Assembly (NCBI GenBank): GCA_030066085.1
Contig: JASJCI010000025.1
Span: 1 to 64,000, forward strand
Length of the DNA: 64,000 bases
Direction of reading: 5' to 3'
Source of the DNA: Gammaproteobacteria bacterium
GTDB taxonomy: Bacteria; Pseudomonadota; Gammaproteobacteria; GCA-001735895
The notes beneath the pieces are model-generated. The model was not told the origin of the DNA. It made no database searches and worked only from the letters and a program-made list of their open reading frames with translations. This document shows positions 18,335-26,694 of this stretch, one piece after another. How positions within the stretch are numbered: the stretch's first letter is position 1; each line of letters begins with the position of its first letter. The translations under genes and the position numbers were made by a program.

Positions 18335-18874
18335 ATGAATACCAGCGACATGTACGACAAGACCGCGAAGGGTAAGACGGAAATCGCCGACAACGCCGCG
18401 GGACTCTCGATGATGGAACGACGGGTCCTGATCCTGGTCAACGGCGAAAACGACGTCGACACCCTCAAGAAACTCTCCCTGTGCGACGATATCGGGACCA
18501 CCCTCGATCGCCTGCTCGAGCTCGACCTGATCGAATCCGGTGAAACGACGATCGTCGATATAACCACCCCGACCGGCGCAGCGGACGCCGACAGCGCTGG
18601 CGGCGCCAGCAGCGAAGGCGGCGGCGGCGACGGCGATGAGCTGGTAGTCGAGGCGCGAGAGTTCATGTGCAACACGCTGCAAACCTTCGGCAACCGCGTG
18701 CGCATCGTGGATCTCAACAATGCCATCGCCGATACCAGCAATATCGGTGAGCTAGAGGGACTGGTCAAGCCCTGGTACCACGCGATTTCCGAAACGCCCG
18801 GCGGCATGTACCAGGCGGACGACCTGCGCAAGGATCTGCTCGCGCTGCTGGACCGCGGCAAGCAGGCCGCCTGA
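18335..18874 (+). CDS. Winged-helix-like protein ending the chemosensory operon
   Basis: 179 residues of unknown function. Residues ~22-75 (LSMMERRVLILVNGENDVDT then LLELDLIES) look like the small winged-helix fold that appears as an adaptor in many regulatory proteins. A flexible Gly/Ala/Ser linker follows (~85-103). The C-terminal ~65 residues (EFMCNTLQTFGNRVRIVDLN, WYHAISETPGG) form a second helical domain. It is 31 bp after the cheA-like gene and followed by the terminator, so it belongs to the operon; it may be an output factor in place of, or next to, the response regulators. Confidence 0.65.
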   Translation: MNTSDMYDKTAKGKTEIADNAAGLSMMERRVLILVNGENDVDTLKKLSLCDDIGTTLDRLLELDLIESGETTIVDITTPTGAADADSAGGASSEGGGGDGDELVVEAREFMCNTLQTFGNRVRIVDLNNAIADTSNIGELEGLVKPWYHAISETPGGMYQADDLRKDLLALLDRGKQAA

Positions 18875-18996
18875 CGAAGCGCTTGCCGGCCCGGAGACGA
18901 TTCCGGGTCGGGCCGCGCGCCGACCACGGAGCCTGGTACGCGGGCGGTAAGCGGCGCCAATCCCTGCTTGTGCGGGCCGGTCGCCATGGCCGGAAT

Positions 18997-19019
18997 GCGC
19001 CTTTCAAGGCGCCTTTTTT
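18997..19019 (+). terminator. Intrinsic terminator of the chemosensory operon
   Basis: Stem GCGCCT/AGGCGC with loop TTCA (18997-19012), followed by C and six T. It lies 123 bp after the last gene of the operon and 33 bp before the ABC transporter gene. Confidence 0.85.
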
Positions 19020-19051
19020 ACCAGCCTCCCCGGTCTGGTTAAACTACCCGC

Positions 19052-20857
19052 ATGGAAACCACCCTGACCATCGCCAAGGATGCGCCGCGCCTGTCGCGCT
19101 CGCCGCTGCGCTTCGCGCTCTACTTTTACCTGAAGTCGCGCTGGACACTGGCGGCGATGTTCGTCTTCGAGGCGGCGCAGGCCGCCTGCACCATCCTGCT
19201 GCCGTACGCGATCAAGGAGATCATCGACGCGGTCACGCTGGCCAACCGGACCGGTGCGGATATTTTTGTCACGGCGCAGGACGCGCTGATCCTGTTCGCG
19301 TTGCTGAACCTCGGCATCGTGCTGTTCAGCCGCGCCAGCGGCGCGATGCTGGTGCTGACCGGGCCGAAGCTGCGGCGCGAGATCCGGCGCACCCTGTTCA
19401 GCTATATCCAGCATCACTCGCACAACTACTTCATTTCCCATTTCGCCGGTTCGCTGGCCGCCCGCATCGCGGAGGTCGCGATGAGCAGCATGCTCGCGCT
19501 GTGGACGGTAGCGTTCGACTTTTATCCGCTGATCATCAAGTCCGCGGTTGCGCTGATCCTGCTCTCCGCCGCCAGCGGCGAGCTCGCGCTTGCCCTCAGT
19601 CTCTGGCTCGGCGTGTACATCTACGTGTCCTACCTGCTCGCGCGGCGCTGCCGGGTCTACGCGCAGGACTTCGCCGAGGCGCGCTCGCTGGTTACCGGCA
19701 AGGTGGTCGATTCGGTGACCAACCTGATGAACGCCAAGATGTTCGCCCGGCGCCAGTTCGAGGAAGAGTACCTCACCGATTATCTCGATCACGAGGTCGA
19801 CCAGGCCCTGCGCACCTACTGGTACATGGAAAAGCTGCGCTGGTTCCAGTACGGCGCGGCGATGGTGCTGATGGTGTCGATGGTGGGCTACGCGCTCAGG
19901 ATCTGGGCCGGTGGCGGCCTGACGGTGGGCGAGTTCACGATGGTCGCGGGGCTCGCGATCATGCTGATCGAGGCTGCCCGCGGCCTCTCCCGAACCTTTC
20001 TCGATTTCTTCGAACACGTCGGCAATATCGGTGACGGCGTTTCGGTATTCGTACAGCCGCACGAAATCGTCGATCGGCCCGATGCCGCCGAGCTCGAGGT
20101 CAGCCACGGCGGGATCGAGTTCGCTGACGTCGTGTTCGCGTACCGCGAGGGCCTGCCGGTTTTCGAACACTTGAGCGTGGCGATCGAGCCCCGCCAGCAC
20201 GTCGGCCTGGTCGGGTTTTCCGGATCGGGTAAATCGACCTTCGCCAACCTGATCCTGCGCCTGTTCGAATGTAATTCCGGCTCGATCGCGATCGACGGCC
20301 AGGACATTCTCGACGTCACCCAGGACAGCCTGCGGCGCAACATTTCGATGATCCCGCAGGACCCGCAGCTGTTTCACCGCTCGCTGATGGAGAACATTCG
20401 CTACGGCCGCCTCGATGCGAGCGACGACGAGGTCGTCGACGCGGCGCGCAAGGCGCATGCCCACGATTTCATCCTGCAGACGGAACAGGGCTACGAGTCG
20501 CTGGTCGGCGAACGCGGGGTGAAACTGTCGGGCGGGCAGCGCCAGCGCATCGCGATCGCGCGCGCGATCCTGAAGGATGCGCCGATCCTGATACTCGACG
20601 AGGCGACGTCGTCGCTCGACTCGGTTACCGAAAAGGAAATCCAGCAGGGCCTCGTGCACCTGATGCAGGGGCGCACCGTGGTCGTGGTGGCGCACCGCCT
20701 GTCGACGATTGCGCACATGGACCGCATCCTCGTGTTCGACCAGGGGCGCATCGTCGAGGACGGCAGCCACGAGGCGCTGCTCGGGCGGGACGGCCACTAC
20801 GCGCGCCTGTGGAACATGCAGGCCGGCGGCTTCCTGCCCGAAACCGACCAGCCCTGA
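19052..20857 (+). CDS. ABC exporter, fused permease and ATPase
   Basis: 601 residues in a single-chain half-transporter of the MsbA/ABCB type. The first ~340 residues hold six membrane segments. The ATPase domain has Walker A GFSGSGKST near residue 390, signature LSGGQRQR near 491, Walker B ILILDEATSSLD near 512 and the switch His in VVVAHRLST. It would act as a homodimer exporting a lipid, peptide or drug; the substrate is not evident. It follows the terminator of the chemosensory operon and is probably transcribed alone; repeat elements lie after its stop. Confidence 0.9.
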   Translation: METTLTIAKDAPRLSRSPLRFALYFYLKSRWTLAAMFVFEAAQAACTILLPYAIKEIIDAVTLANRTGADIFVTAQDALILFALLNLGIVLFSRASGAMLVLTGPKLRREIRRTLFSYIQHHSHNYFISHFAGSLAARIAEVAMSSMLALWTVAFDFYPLIIKSAVALILLSAASGELALALSLWLGVYIYVSYLLARRCRVYAQDFAEARSLVTGKVVDSVTNLMNAKMFARRQFEEEYLTDYLDHEVDQALRTYWYMEKLRWFQYGAAMVLMVSMVGYALRIWAGGGLTVGEFTMVAGLAIMLIEAARGLSRTFLDFFEHVGNIGDGVSVFVQPHEIVDRPDAAELEVSHGGIEFADVVFAYREGLPVFEHLSVAIEPRQHVGLVGFSGSGKSTFANLILRLFECNSGSIAIDGQDILDVTQDSLRRNISMIPQDPQLFHRSLMENIRYGRLDASDDEVVDAARKAHAHDFILQTEQGYESLVGERGVKLSGGQRQRIAIARAILKDAPILILDEATSSLDSVTEKEIQQGLVHLMQGRTVVVVAHRLSTIAHMDRILVFDQGRIVEDGSHEALLGRDGHYARLWNMQAGGFLPETDQP

Positions 20858-20892
20858 AATCCGCCCACTGGAAGCCGATACCCGGCAAAACC

Positions 20893-20949
20893 GGGGACGC
20901 AAAACCGGGGACGTACCCCGGGTTTTAGTCGGGGACGTACCCCTTTTTT
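20893..20949. repeat. GGGGACGTACCCC element, two full and one partial copy
   Basis: A partial copy begins at 20893 (CGGGGACGCAAAA). Full copies are at 20907-20919 and 20931-20943, the last followed directly by a T run. They lie 3' of the ABC exporter gene and 140-200 bp before the glycosyltransferase gene. Confidence 0.75.
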
Positions 20950-21090
20950 CGGGCAGGGATTGAAGTCGGGACTCTCGCCGCGGAATGTTTTGCTCGCCGA
21001 GAATGCCGATGCCGCGATTCGGACCGCGGGGCTGTCGCCGGGAATCGGGTATACTGGTCACGTAATTCAGTCCCGCGAAGTGTAACCCGT

Positions 21091-22275
21091 ATGGAGAATC
21101 TGCTGCTGATTGCCTGCGTGCTGGCGATCGTATCCTGGTGGATCGTGCTGCCGCTGCGCACGGTGTTGCACGAGCGCAAGCTCGAGGCGTTGTCGGCGGC
21201 GCCGTACGTCGAGCCCGCGAACTGGCCGCTGGTCAGCGTGCTGGTGCCGGCCAGGAACGAGCAGGATTCGCTCGCGGATGCGGTACAGAGCCTGCTCGAG
21301 GTCGACTATCCCGCGCTCGAGATCGTCATCATCGACGATCGTTCGGACGACAGCACCGGCGATATTGCCGAGCGCCTCGCGCAACGGGATGCGCGTATCC
21401 GCACGCTGCACATCGAGAGCCTGCCAGAGGGCTGGCTGGGCAAGGTGCACGCGATGCATCGCGGCATCGCCATGAGCAACGGCGAGTGGCTGCTGTTTAC
21501 CGACGCCGATATTCACTTTTCGCGCGCGGTTCTGAAACGGGCCATCGCCCACTGCCTGCGGCGGGAGCGCGACTTCCTGACGCTGTTTCCGGGATTTGTC
21601 GACACCGGGCTGGTAATCGCCGCGACGCAAACCGCCTTTGGTGTGATCCTGCTGTCGCTGCTGGATTTCGACCGTATCGCCAGGCCGGACAACCCGATGG
21701 CGATCGGGATCGGCGCTTTCAACCTGGCCCGACGTTCGTACATCGATGCGGACCAGGGACTCGAGTGGCTGCGCATGGAAGTCGCCGACGATGCCGGGAT
21801 TGCGCTGATGATGAAGCAACGCGGCGCTGCCATGGACGTCTTGAGCGGGCATGGCCTGGTCGAGGTCGACTGGTACCCGACGCTGACGGCCATAATGGAC
21901 GGCGTGGTCCAGCGTTTCGTCATGGGCGCCAATTACCGCCTGGGCTTCTACTGCCTGCAATGCCTCGCGTTCGTGTTCTGCCTGCTGGCGCCGATCATCG
22001 TCTCTGTACTGCTGTCGTCGGTGACGCCGCTGGCCTGGCTCGGTCTCGCCGCCTTCGCCTTGCCGTCGCTGATCATCGCCGCTGGCCTGCGCGGGCATAC
22101 GATTGCGCTGGGTCCGCTCATGGCCCTGCCGCTGGGTTACACGGTGATCGCCTATGGCATGTTGCGCTCGGTGGTTACCTACCTTCGGCGTGGCGGCCTG
22201 TACTGGCGCGGCACCGTCTACCCGCTGCGCGAATTGCGCGCTTCGCAGCGCGTGCGGATGAAAGCCTTTTTCTGA
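21091..22275 (+). CDS. Membrane-bound family 2 glycosyltransferase
   Basis: 394 residues. An N-terminal membrane segment (residues ~2-22) precedes a GT-A domain: VSVLVPARNE near residue 48, the UDP-binding IIDDRSDDST near 81, WLGKVHAMHRG near 117 and the DxD motif FTDADI near 136. Three or four membrane segments follow from ~285 to the end. The combination resembles HpnB-like and CrtQ-like transferases that act on membrane lipids such as hopanoids or carotenoids; no linked pathway gene tells the acceptor. It ends at an inverted set of repeat elements shared with the convergent HAD gene. Confidence 0.82.
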   Translation: MENLLLIACVLAIVSWWIVLPLRTVLHERKLEALSAAPYVEPANWPLVSVLVPARNEQDSLADAVQSLLEVDYPALEIVIIDDRSDDSTGDIAERLAQRDARIRTLHIESLPEGWLGKVHAMHRGIAMSNGEWLLFTDADIHFSRAVLKRAIAHCLRRERDFLTLFPGFVDTGLVIAATQTAFGVILLSLLDFDRIARPDNPMAIGIGAFNLARRSYIDADQGLEWLRMEVADDAGIALMMKQRGAAMDVLSGHGLVEVDWYPTLTAIMDGVVQRFVMGANYRLGFYCLQCLAFVFCLLAPIIVSVLLSSVTPLAWLGLAAFALPSLIIAAGLRGHTIALGPLMALPLGYTVIAYGMLRSVVTYLRRGGLYWRGTVYPLRELRASQRVRMKAFF

Positions 22276-22307
22276 CCGTGCCTGTTGTCCGCGAGAAAAA
22301 GCAAAAC

Positions 22308-22371
22308 GGGGACGTACCCCGTTTAAATCGGGAAAATCGGGGTACGTCCCCGGTTACAGGGGTACGTCCCG
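22308..22371. repeat. GGGGACGTACCCC element, three copies in opposed orientation
   Basis: One copy at 22308-22320 reads GGGGACGTACCCC, and two copies at 22339-22351 and 22359-22371 read as the reverse complement (the last ends CCCG). They lie between the convergent glycosyltransferase and HAD genes, so the opposed copies match the two directions of transcription. Confidence 0.75.
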
Positions 22372-22388
22372 GATAAAACGGGATGTGC

Positions 22389-23219
22389 TCAGGAGTCGTC
22401 GAGCGCGAAGCGCTGGCGCAGGAAACGCGCGATGCCTTCCTCGTCATGGTGGCCGATCACCGCGGTTGCGGCGGCCTTGATCCTGTCGTTGGCGTTGGCC
22501 GGGGCGTAAGCCTCGTCGGCGGCTTCGAACATGCTGAGATCGTTGTCGCTGTCACCGAAGCAGATCACGCGTTCGAGACCCAGTAACTCCTTCAGCGCGA
22601 TGATGGCGCCGCCCTTGCTGGCGTCGCTGTGATGAATATCCAGCCAGTGCCAGTCCGCGCCCTCGCGGGCGAGGCCGGAGTAGGCGACCAGGTGCGCTTC
22701 GTCCTCGACCTGCGACACCACGGCCTGGATCGCATCATGCTGGCCGATCGAGTTGACATGGGTGACGGTTGCGTCCGCCGGCAGATCGTCGAGCGCGTGC
22801 ATGCCGACGTGGCCCTCGATATCGAGTACCTGCATGAGTTCGCGATCGGCCGCGGTGCCCGTCGCGGCGTGGTAAACCGAGCTGTTGTGGTTTTCGTCGA
22901 GGGTAAACACGAACGGCGACAGGCCCTGTTGCAGGCAGGCGCGCACGACATGTTCCAGCTCGGGTGCCGTCAGCGTCGTGCTGCTCGAGTAGCGTCGTTC
23001 GTCGGGATGCCAGATCAGCACGCCGTTCTTGTAGGCCTGCGGCAGCTCGAAAGGGTGGTTCTCGATGATGGCGCGGGCGCCGTGCAGCGTGCGTCCGGTC
23101 GCAATGGTGTACGCGATCTCGCGCTGCGACAGCAGGTCCAGGGTTTCGCGGGTGTAGTCGGAGATGGTCGAATTACGATCGAGCAGCGTGCCGTCGAGGT
23201 CGAAAACGATGAGTTCCAT
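22389..23219 (-). CDS. HAD superfamily phosphatase, Cof type
   Basis: 276 residues. Motif I FDLDGTLLDRN is at the N-terminus, motif II is IATGRT near residue 40, Lys of motif III is in SKGGAIIALKELLG, and motif IV is CFGDSDNDLSMFE near 225. The cap lies between motifs II and III, as in the Cof/YbiV/YidA group of sugar-phosphate and cofactor phosphatases. The substrate is unknown. It is the last of four minus-strand genes that start with the two GcvT-like proteins but is 159 bp from them, so co-transcription is uncertain. Confidence 0.85.
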   Translation of the reverse strand: MELIVFDLDGTLLDRNSTISDYTRETLDLLSQREIAYTIATGRTLHGARAIIENHPFELPQAYKNGVLIWHPDERRYSSSTTLTAPELEHVVRACLQQGLSPFVFTLDENHNSSVYHAATGTAADRELMQVLDIEGHVGMHALDDLPADATVTHVNSIGQHDAIQAVVSQVEDEAHLVAYSGLAREGADWHWLDIHHSDASKGGAIIALKELLGLERVICFGDSDNDLSMFEAADEAYAPANANDRIKAAATAVIGHHDEEGIARFLRQRFALDDS

Positions 23220-23378
23220 GGCGGGCGTAATCCGTCAGGCGTCGAGAACGATAGTGTCGCCGCTGTAAACCGGCGATGCAAATCCGGTCGCTTGTCCGGG
23301 CCGCGAGGCCCGAATCGGCGCTGGCAGCGAGGGAATATGCCCCGCGTTGGCTCGCTGGACGGTGCTCTGCATAACCGG

Positions 23379-24545
23379 TCAGCCTTTCGCCAGGGCCTTG
23401 CGTGGGTCGTAGAAGGGCTTCGGCACAACCTTCGCCGCGCGGCGGCCGTCAGGCGTATCGACTTCGACCTCGGTAGCGAGCGCCGTATGTTCGATTTGCA
23501 TCATGGCGAGCGCGATATTGGCTTCGAGCCGCGGCGAATAAATCGCGGAGGTCACCCGGCCGACGGTTTCTCCGCGATGGCTGATCGGCCAGTACTCCGT
23601 GTTGGGTCCCGCTAGCGGTTCGCCGTCGAGTTCGAGGCCTGCCTGCAGTCGGCTGACGCCTGCGCGCGCGATACGGGCCAGCGCCGCCTTACCGACGAAG
23701 TCGGCTTCCATCTCGAGATCGACCAGGCGTTCGAGGCCGAGCTCGAAGGGATTGGTGTGGATGTCCATGTCGCTGTGATAGGACAGCATGCCGGCCTCGA
23801 TCCGGCGAATCGAGGAAGTGTGCCCGGGTTGCAGCCCGAACGGTTTGCCGGCGGCCATGATCGTTTCCCAGAGCTCGTCGCCGCGGCTGCCGTCGCGCAG
23901 GTAGATTTCATAGCCCAGCTCGCTCGACCAGCCCGTGCGGGACACTATCAGCGGAATACCGTCGAGTTCGTGTTCCTCCAGCCAGTAGTAGCGGAGCCGG
24001 TCGATTTGCTCGCCGAACAGCGCCTGCATGATCTTGCCCGAGTTCGGCCCCTGCAGCTGCAGCGGCGATACGTCGGGCTCGCGGATCTCGACGTCCATGC
24101 CGCTGTTGACGGCAACGCCCTGCGCCCACAGCAGCACGTCGCTGTCGGCCAGCGAAAGCCAGAAGTGGTTCTCGCCGAGGCGCAGCAGCACCGGATCGTT
24201 GAGGATGCCGCCGGCGGCGTTGGTGATCAGCACGTACTTGCACTGGCCGACCGCGCACTGTGACAGGTTGCGCGGCGTCAGCAGCTGGGTGAAGCGCGTG
24301 GCGTCGGGACCCGTGATTTCGACCTGCCGTTCGACCGCGACGTCGCTGAGCGTCGCCGTGCTGACCAGGTTCCAGAAGTTCTGCACGGGATCGCCGAAAT
24401 CGCGCGGGATGTACATGTGGTTGTAGACCGAAAAACCGGTCGCGCCCCAGCGCACCGTGGCGTCGAAGTAGGGTGATTTTCGAATCTGCGTGCCGAAGCC
24501 GAAGCGGCGGGCGGCCGCGTTCGCGGCCGTATCAGTGTCATTCAT
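23379..24545 (-). CDS. dmdA: Dimethylsulfoniopropionate demethylase-like protein (GcvT family)
   Basis: 388 residues, the size of DmdA. The N-terminal part (RKSPYFDATVRWGATGFSVY, then NHMYIPRDFGDPVQNFWN) and later blocks (VAVERQVEITGPDA, EPDVSPLQLQGPNSG, VSRTGWSSELGYEIYLRDG) are, from memory, close to the DmdA of marine bacteria. DmdA transfers a methyl group from DMSP to tetrahydrofolate. The wider family is the aminomethyltransferase (T-protein) of glycine cleavage, but no gcvH or gcvP is nearby. An upstream paralogue and a DUF1330 gene on the same strand may belong to the same unit. Clade-level confirmation needs a tree. Confidence 0.75.
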   Translation of the reverse strand: MNDTDTAANAAARRFGFGTQIRKSPYFDATVRWGATGFSVYNHMYIPRDFGDPVQNFWNLVSTATLSDVAVERQVEITGPDATRFTQLLTPRNLSQCAVGQCKYVLITNAAGGILNDPVLLRLGENHFWLSLADSDVLLWAQGVAVNSGMDVEIREPDVSPLQLQGPNSGKIMQALFGEQIDRLRYYWLEEHELDGIPLIVSRTGWSSELGYEIYLRDGSRGDELWETIMAAGKPFGLQPGHTSSIRRIEAGMLSYHSDMDIHTNPFELGLERLVDLEMEADFVGKAALARIARAGVSRLQAGLELDGEPLAGPNTEYWPISHRGETVGRVTSAIYSPRLEANIALAMMQIEHTALATEVEVDTPDGRRAAKVVPKPFYDPRKALAKG

Positions 24546-24726
24546 AACTATTCAGGAAGCTCCAGGATTTGCGCTTTGCGGCGGCCGCGCGACCTCGCGC
24601 AATTATCGCCAGGCGCGGCAGTATACCCGGGTAACTACGCCGGGGTAGTCGATTCGGATTCAGGTCACGGCCAGCGGACGTGGCCGGGGGGCCTGGCTGG
24701 TCGGCGGGTAGCGATGTGACGCGGGG

Positions 24727-25026
24727 TCAATCCTCGAACTCGTCGCACAGCACCGCCCGGGCGCCCTCGATCGAGTTCAGTCGCAGGCCGACGATCGCCT
24801 GGTACTCGGGCGAGTTGTACCAGCGCCTGGCCTCGTCGCGGTCCTTGAACTTCAGCATGACGGTGCGGGTATCGCCGCTATCACCCTCGATGACCTCGAC
24901 GTTTTCGTCGACGATCAGGATCTCGGGGGCATAGGGCCCCAGGGTCTCGACAGCTTTGGGCAGGTAGTCGTTGTTGAGCGTGTCGGCGTCGGTAACCTTG
25001 TGCGTGAAGATCAGGTAGGCGGCCAT
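24727..25026 (-). CDS. DUF1330 family protein
   Basis: 99 residues from ATG 25026, chosen because CGGAGGA lies just upstream on the minus strand. The ferredoxin-like small fold of DUF1330 is recognisable (AAYLIFTHKVTDADTLNNDY, VMLKFKDRDEARRWYNSPEY). The family is related to dimeric alpha-beta barrel proteins; its functions are mostly unknown. It lies between the two GcvT/DmdA-like genes, 181 bp before dmdA and 116 bp after the other, and may form one unit with them. Confidence 0.8.
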   Translation of the reverse strand: MAAYLIFTHKVTDADTLNNDYLPKAVETLGPYAPEILIVDENVEVIEGDSGDTRTVMLKFKDRDEARRWYNSPEYQAIVGLRLNSIEGARAVLCDEFED

Positions 25027-25142
25027 CAGAAAGTCCTCCGGGACGGAACCCCTGCTATGCATGGACGAACCATTATAAGGCCAATCGCCGTTGAATGTCG
25101 GCCCTCCATACCCGTCCGGGTCAGCAGCGCCGACGGATGTGT

Positions 25143-26300
25143 TCAGCCGGCGGGTAAATCCTCGCGCAACGAGCGCCGCGGGATTTTCTTGTCGGGATCG
25201 ACGAACGGCAGGGTCGTCAGCGTAATGTCACGCGCGCCCTCCGCGGTTTCGACCCGCAAGCGGCCATTGCCGTCGACATGCTCGATGTCGAGCAGCGCAA
25301 AACCGATATTCTGCTCCAGCCGCGGTGAATAAACCGCCGACGAGATGTGCCCGACCTGTTTACCGTCGGCAACCACGGGCCAGCGGTGTTCGTTGTTCTT
25401 TTCGAACGGGGCGCCGCTCATGAATACGCCGACCACCTTGCGCCGGATACCCTCGGCGCGAATCCTTGCCAGTGCCGTCTTGCCGATGAAGTCGGGCTTG
25501 TCGAATGCGATCAGTCGTTCCATGCCCATTTCGAGCGGGTTCTCGGCGGGCGTCATGTCGGAGCCGAAATCGAGTACGCCGCCCTCGATGCGACGAATGC
25601 GATTCGGCGAGCCGGGCGACAGGCCGAGCGGCTGGCCGGCGGTCATGATGATTTCCCACAGTTCGTCGCCACGTTCGTAACCGAGCAGGTAAACCTCGAA
25701 ACCGACTTCCGAGCTGAACCCGGTGCGCGAGATCACCACGTCGATGCCGTCGACGGAGCCGTACATCCAGTGGTAGTAACGCAGGTCGAGGATAGCGTCG
25801 CCGAAGACCCTGGCGACGATCTCGGGCGAGCGCGGACCCTGGATCTGCAGCGGGTACACGTGCGGCGTGGTCACCTCGACGTCGTGGCCCGAGTAGGCCG
25901 AAACACCCTTGGCCCACAGGTACATGTCGGCGTCGGCAGTCGACAGCCAGAAGCGATCGTCGGCGATACGCAGCATCACCGGGTCGTTGAGGATGCCGCC
26001 GTCCTGGTTGGTCATGACCAGGTAACGGCACTGGCCGACGGCAACCTTGCGCACATCGCGCGGCGTCAGCAGGTTGGTGAACGCCTCGGCGTCGGGTCCG
26101 GCGATCTCCACGCAGCGCTGCACCGCGACGTCCCACAGGCCGGCGCGCTCGATCGTGTTCCAGTACTCGTTGACCGGGCTGTCGTAACCCACCGGCATCC
26201 ACATGCCGTTGTAGGGATGAAACTCGCTGGCGCCGTATTTCAGGCTGGATGCGAAAAAGGGCGACTTGCGGATGCGTGGATTCAGACCGTGCGCTTTCAT
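25143..26300 (-). CDS. GcvT/DmdA-family paralogue
   Basis: 385 residues from the ATG at 26300 (MKAHGLNPRIRKSPFF); the longer upstream frame is basic and lacks family likeness. It aligns end to end by eye with the DmdA-like neighbour: KSPFFASSLKYGASEF, GPDAEAFTNLLTPRD, YPLQIQGPRSPEI, SRTGFSSEVGFEVYL. It differs at the likely substrate-facing N-terminus, where FSVYNHMYIPRDF becomes FHPYNGMWMPVGY, so it probably handles another methylated compound with tetrahydrofolate. Proteins of this kind are usually annotated only as aminomethyltransferase family. It heads the minus-strand set. Confidence 0.8.
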   Translation of the reverse strand: MKAHGLNPRIRKSPFFASSLKYGASEFHPYNGMWMPVGYDSPVNEYWNTIERAGLWDVAVQRCVEIAGPDAEAFTNLLTPRDVRKVAVGQCRYLVMTNQDGGILNDPVMLRIADDRFWLSTADADMYLWAKGVSAYSGHDVEVTTPHVYPLQIQGPRSPEIVARVFGDAILDLRYYHWMYGSVDGIDVVISRTGFSSEVGFEVYLLGYERGDELWEIIMTAGQPLGLSPGSPNRIRRIEGGVLDFGSDMTPAENPLEMGMERLIAFDKPDFIGKTALARIRAEGIRRKVVGVFMSGAPFEKNNEHRWPVVADGKQVGHISSAVYSPRLEQNIGFALLDIEHVDGNGRLRVETAEGARDITLTTLPFVDPDKKIPRRSLREDLPAG

Positions 26301-26694
26301 GGACTCGGGGGCTCGTCGGTGATATCGAAACAGGCGCGTAGTGTACACAAGCCGGTGCGCCGGTAACGAGGGAATTCGACACTTCGAGTCCCGGGCGATA
26401 GTGCCCCTGCCCGGGCTTGTTGCGGATGGCGGCAGGGTCCGCGCCGGCTTGCCGACAAGGGCCGGGGAGCGGCGACGCGGCATCAACCCGATTAGCCGAC
26501 CGTTCGTCGGAAAATTGACGCTTGTCGTGGATCAAGTCCGCAAAAACACCGCCGTATGGTCTATAGACAGCGCTGCGTGCGGCTTTCAGCGGCCGAAGCG
26601 CAGCGGGTCAGGAAAGACATCGCCTGAAAACACACCGGGAACATCTCGCCTTCCAGATTCAACCGGGCTGCCGTACTGGCCCAGGGAGCTAAAA
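26301..26694. other. Intergenic region upstream of lipoprotein gene
   Basis: 394 bases between two divergent genes. There is no convincing gene. A degenerate FNR/CRP-type dyad TTGTC-GTGG-ATCAA is at 26522-26535, with TATGGT (26555) and TATAGA (26562) as possible -10 sequences for the rightward gene; the spacing is not exact for either. The ribosome binding site GGGAG is at 26684-26688. Confidence 0.4.

Noticed and set aside
16792-18987. 731-residue minus-strand frame opposite the cheA-like gene
   Set aside because: Antisense shadow of the HATPase, CheW and receiver domains.
26522-26535. FNR-type box upstream of the lipoprotein gene
   Set aside because: TTGTC-GTGG-ATCAA is weaker than the other two sites and the -10 candidates are not at the proper distance.
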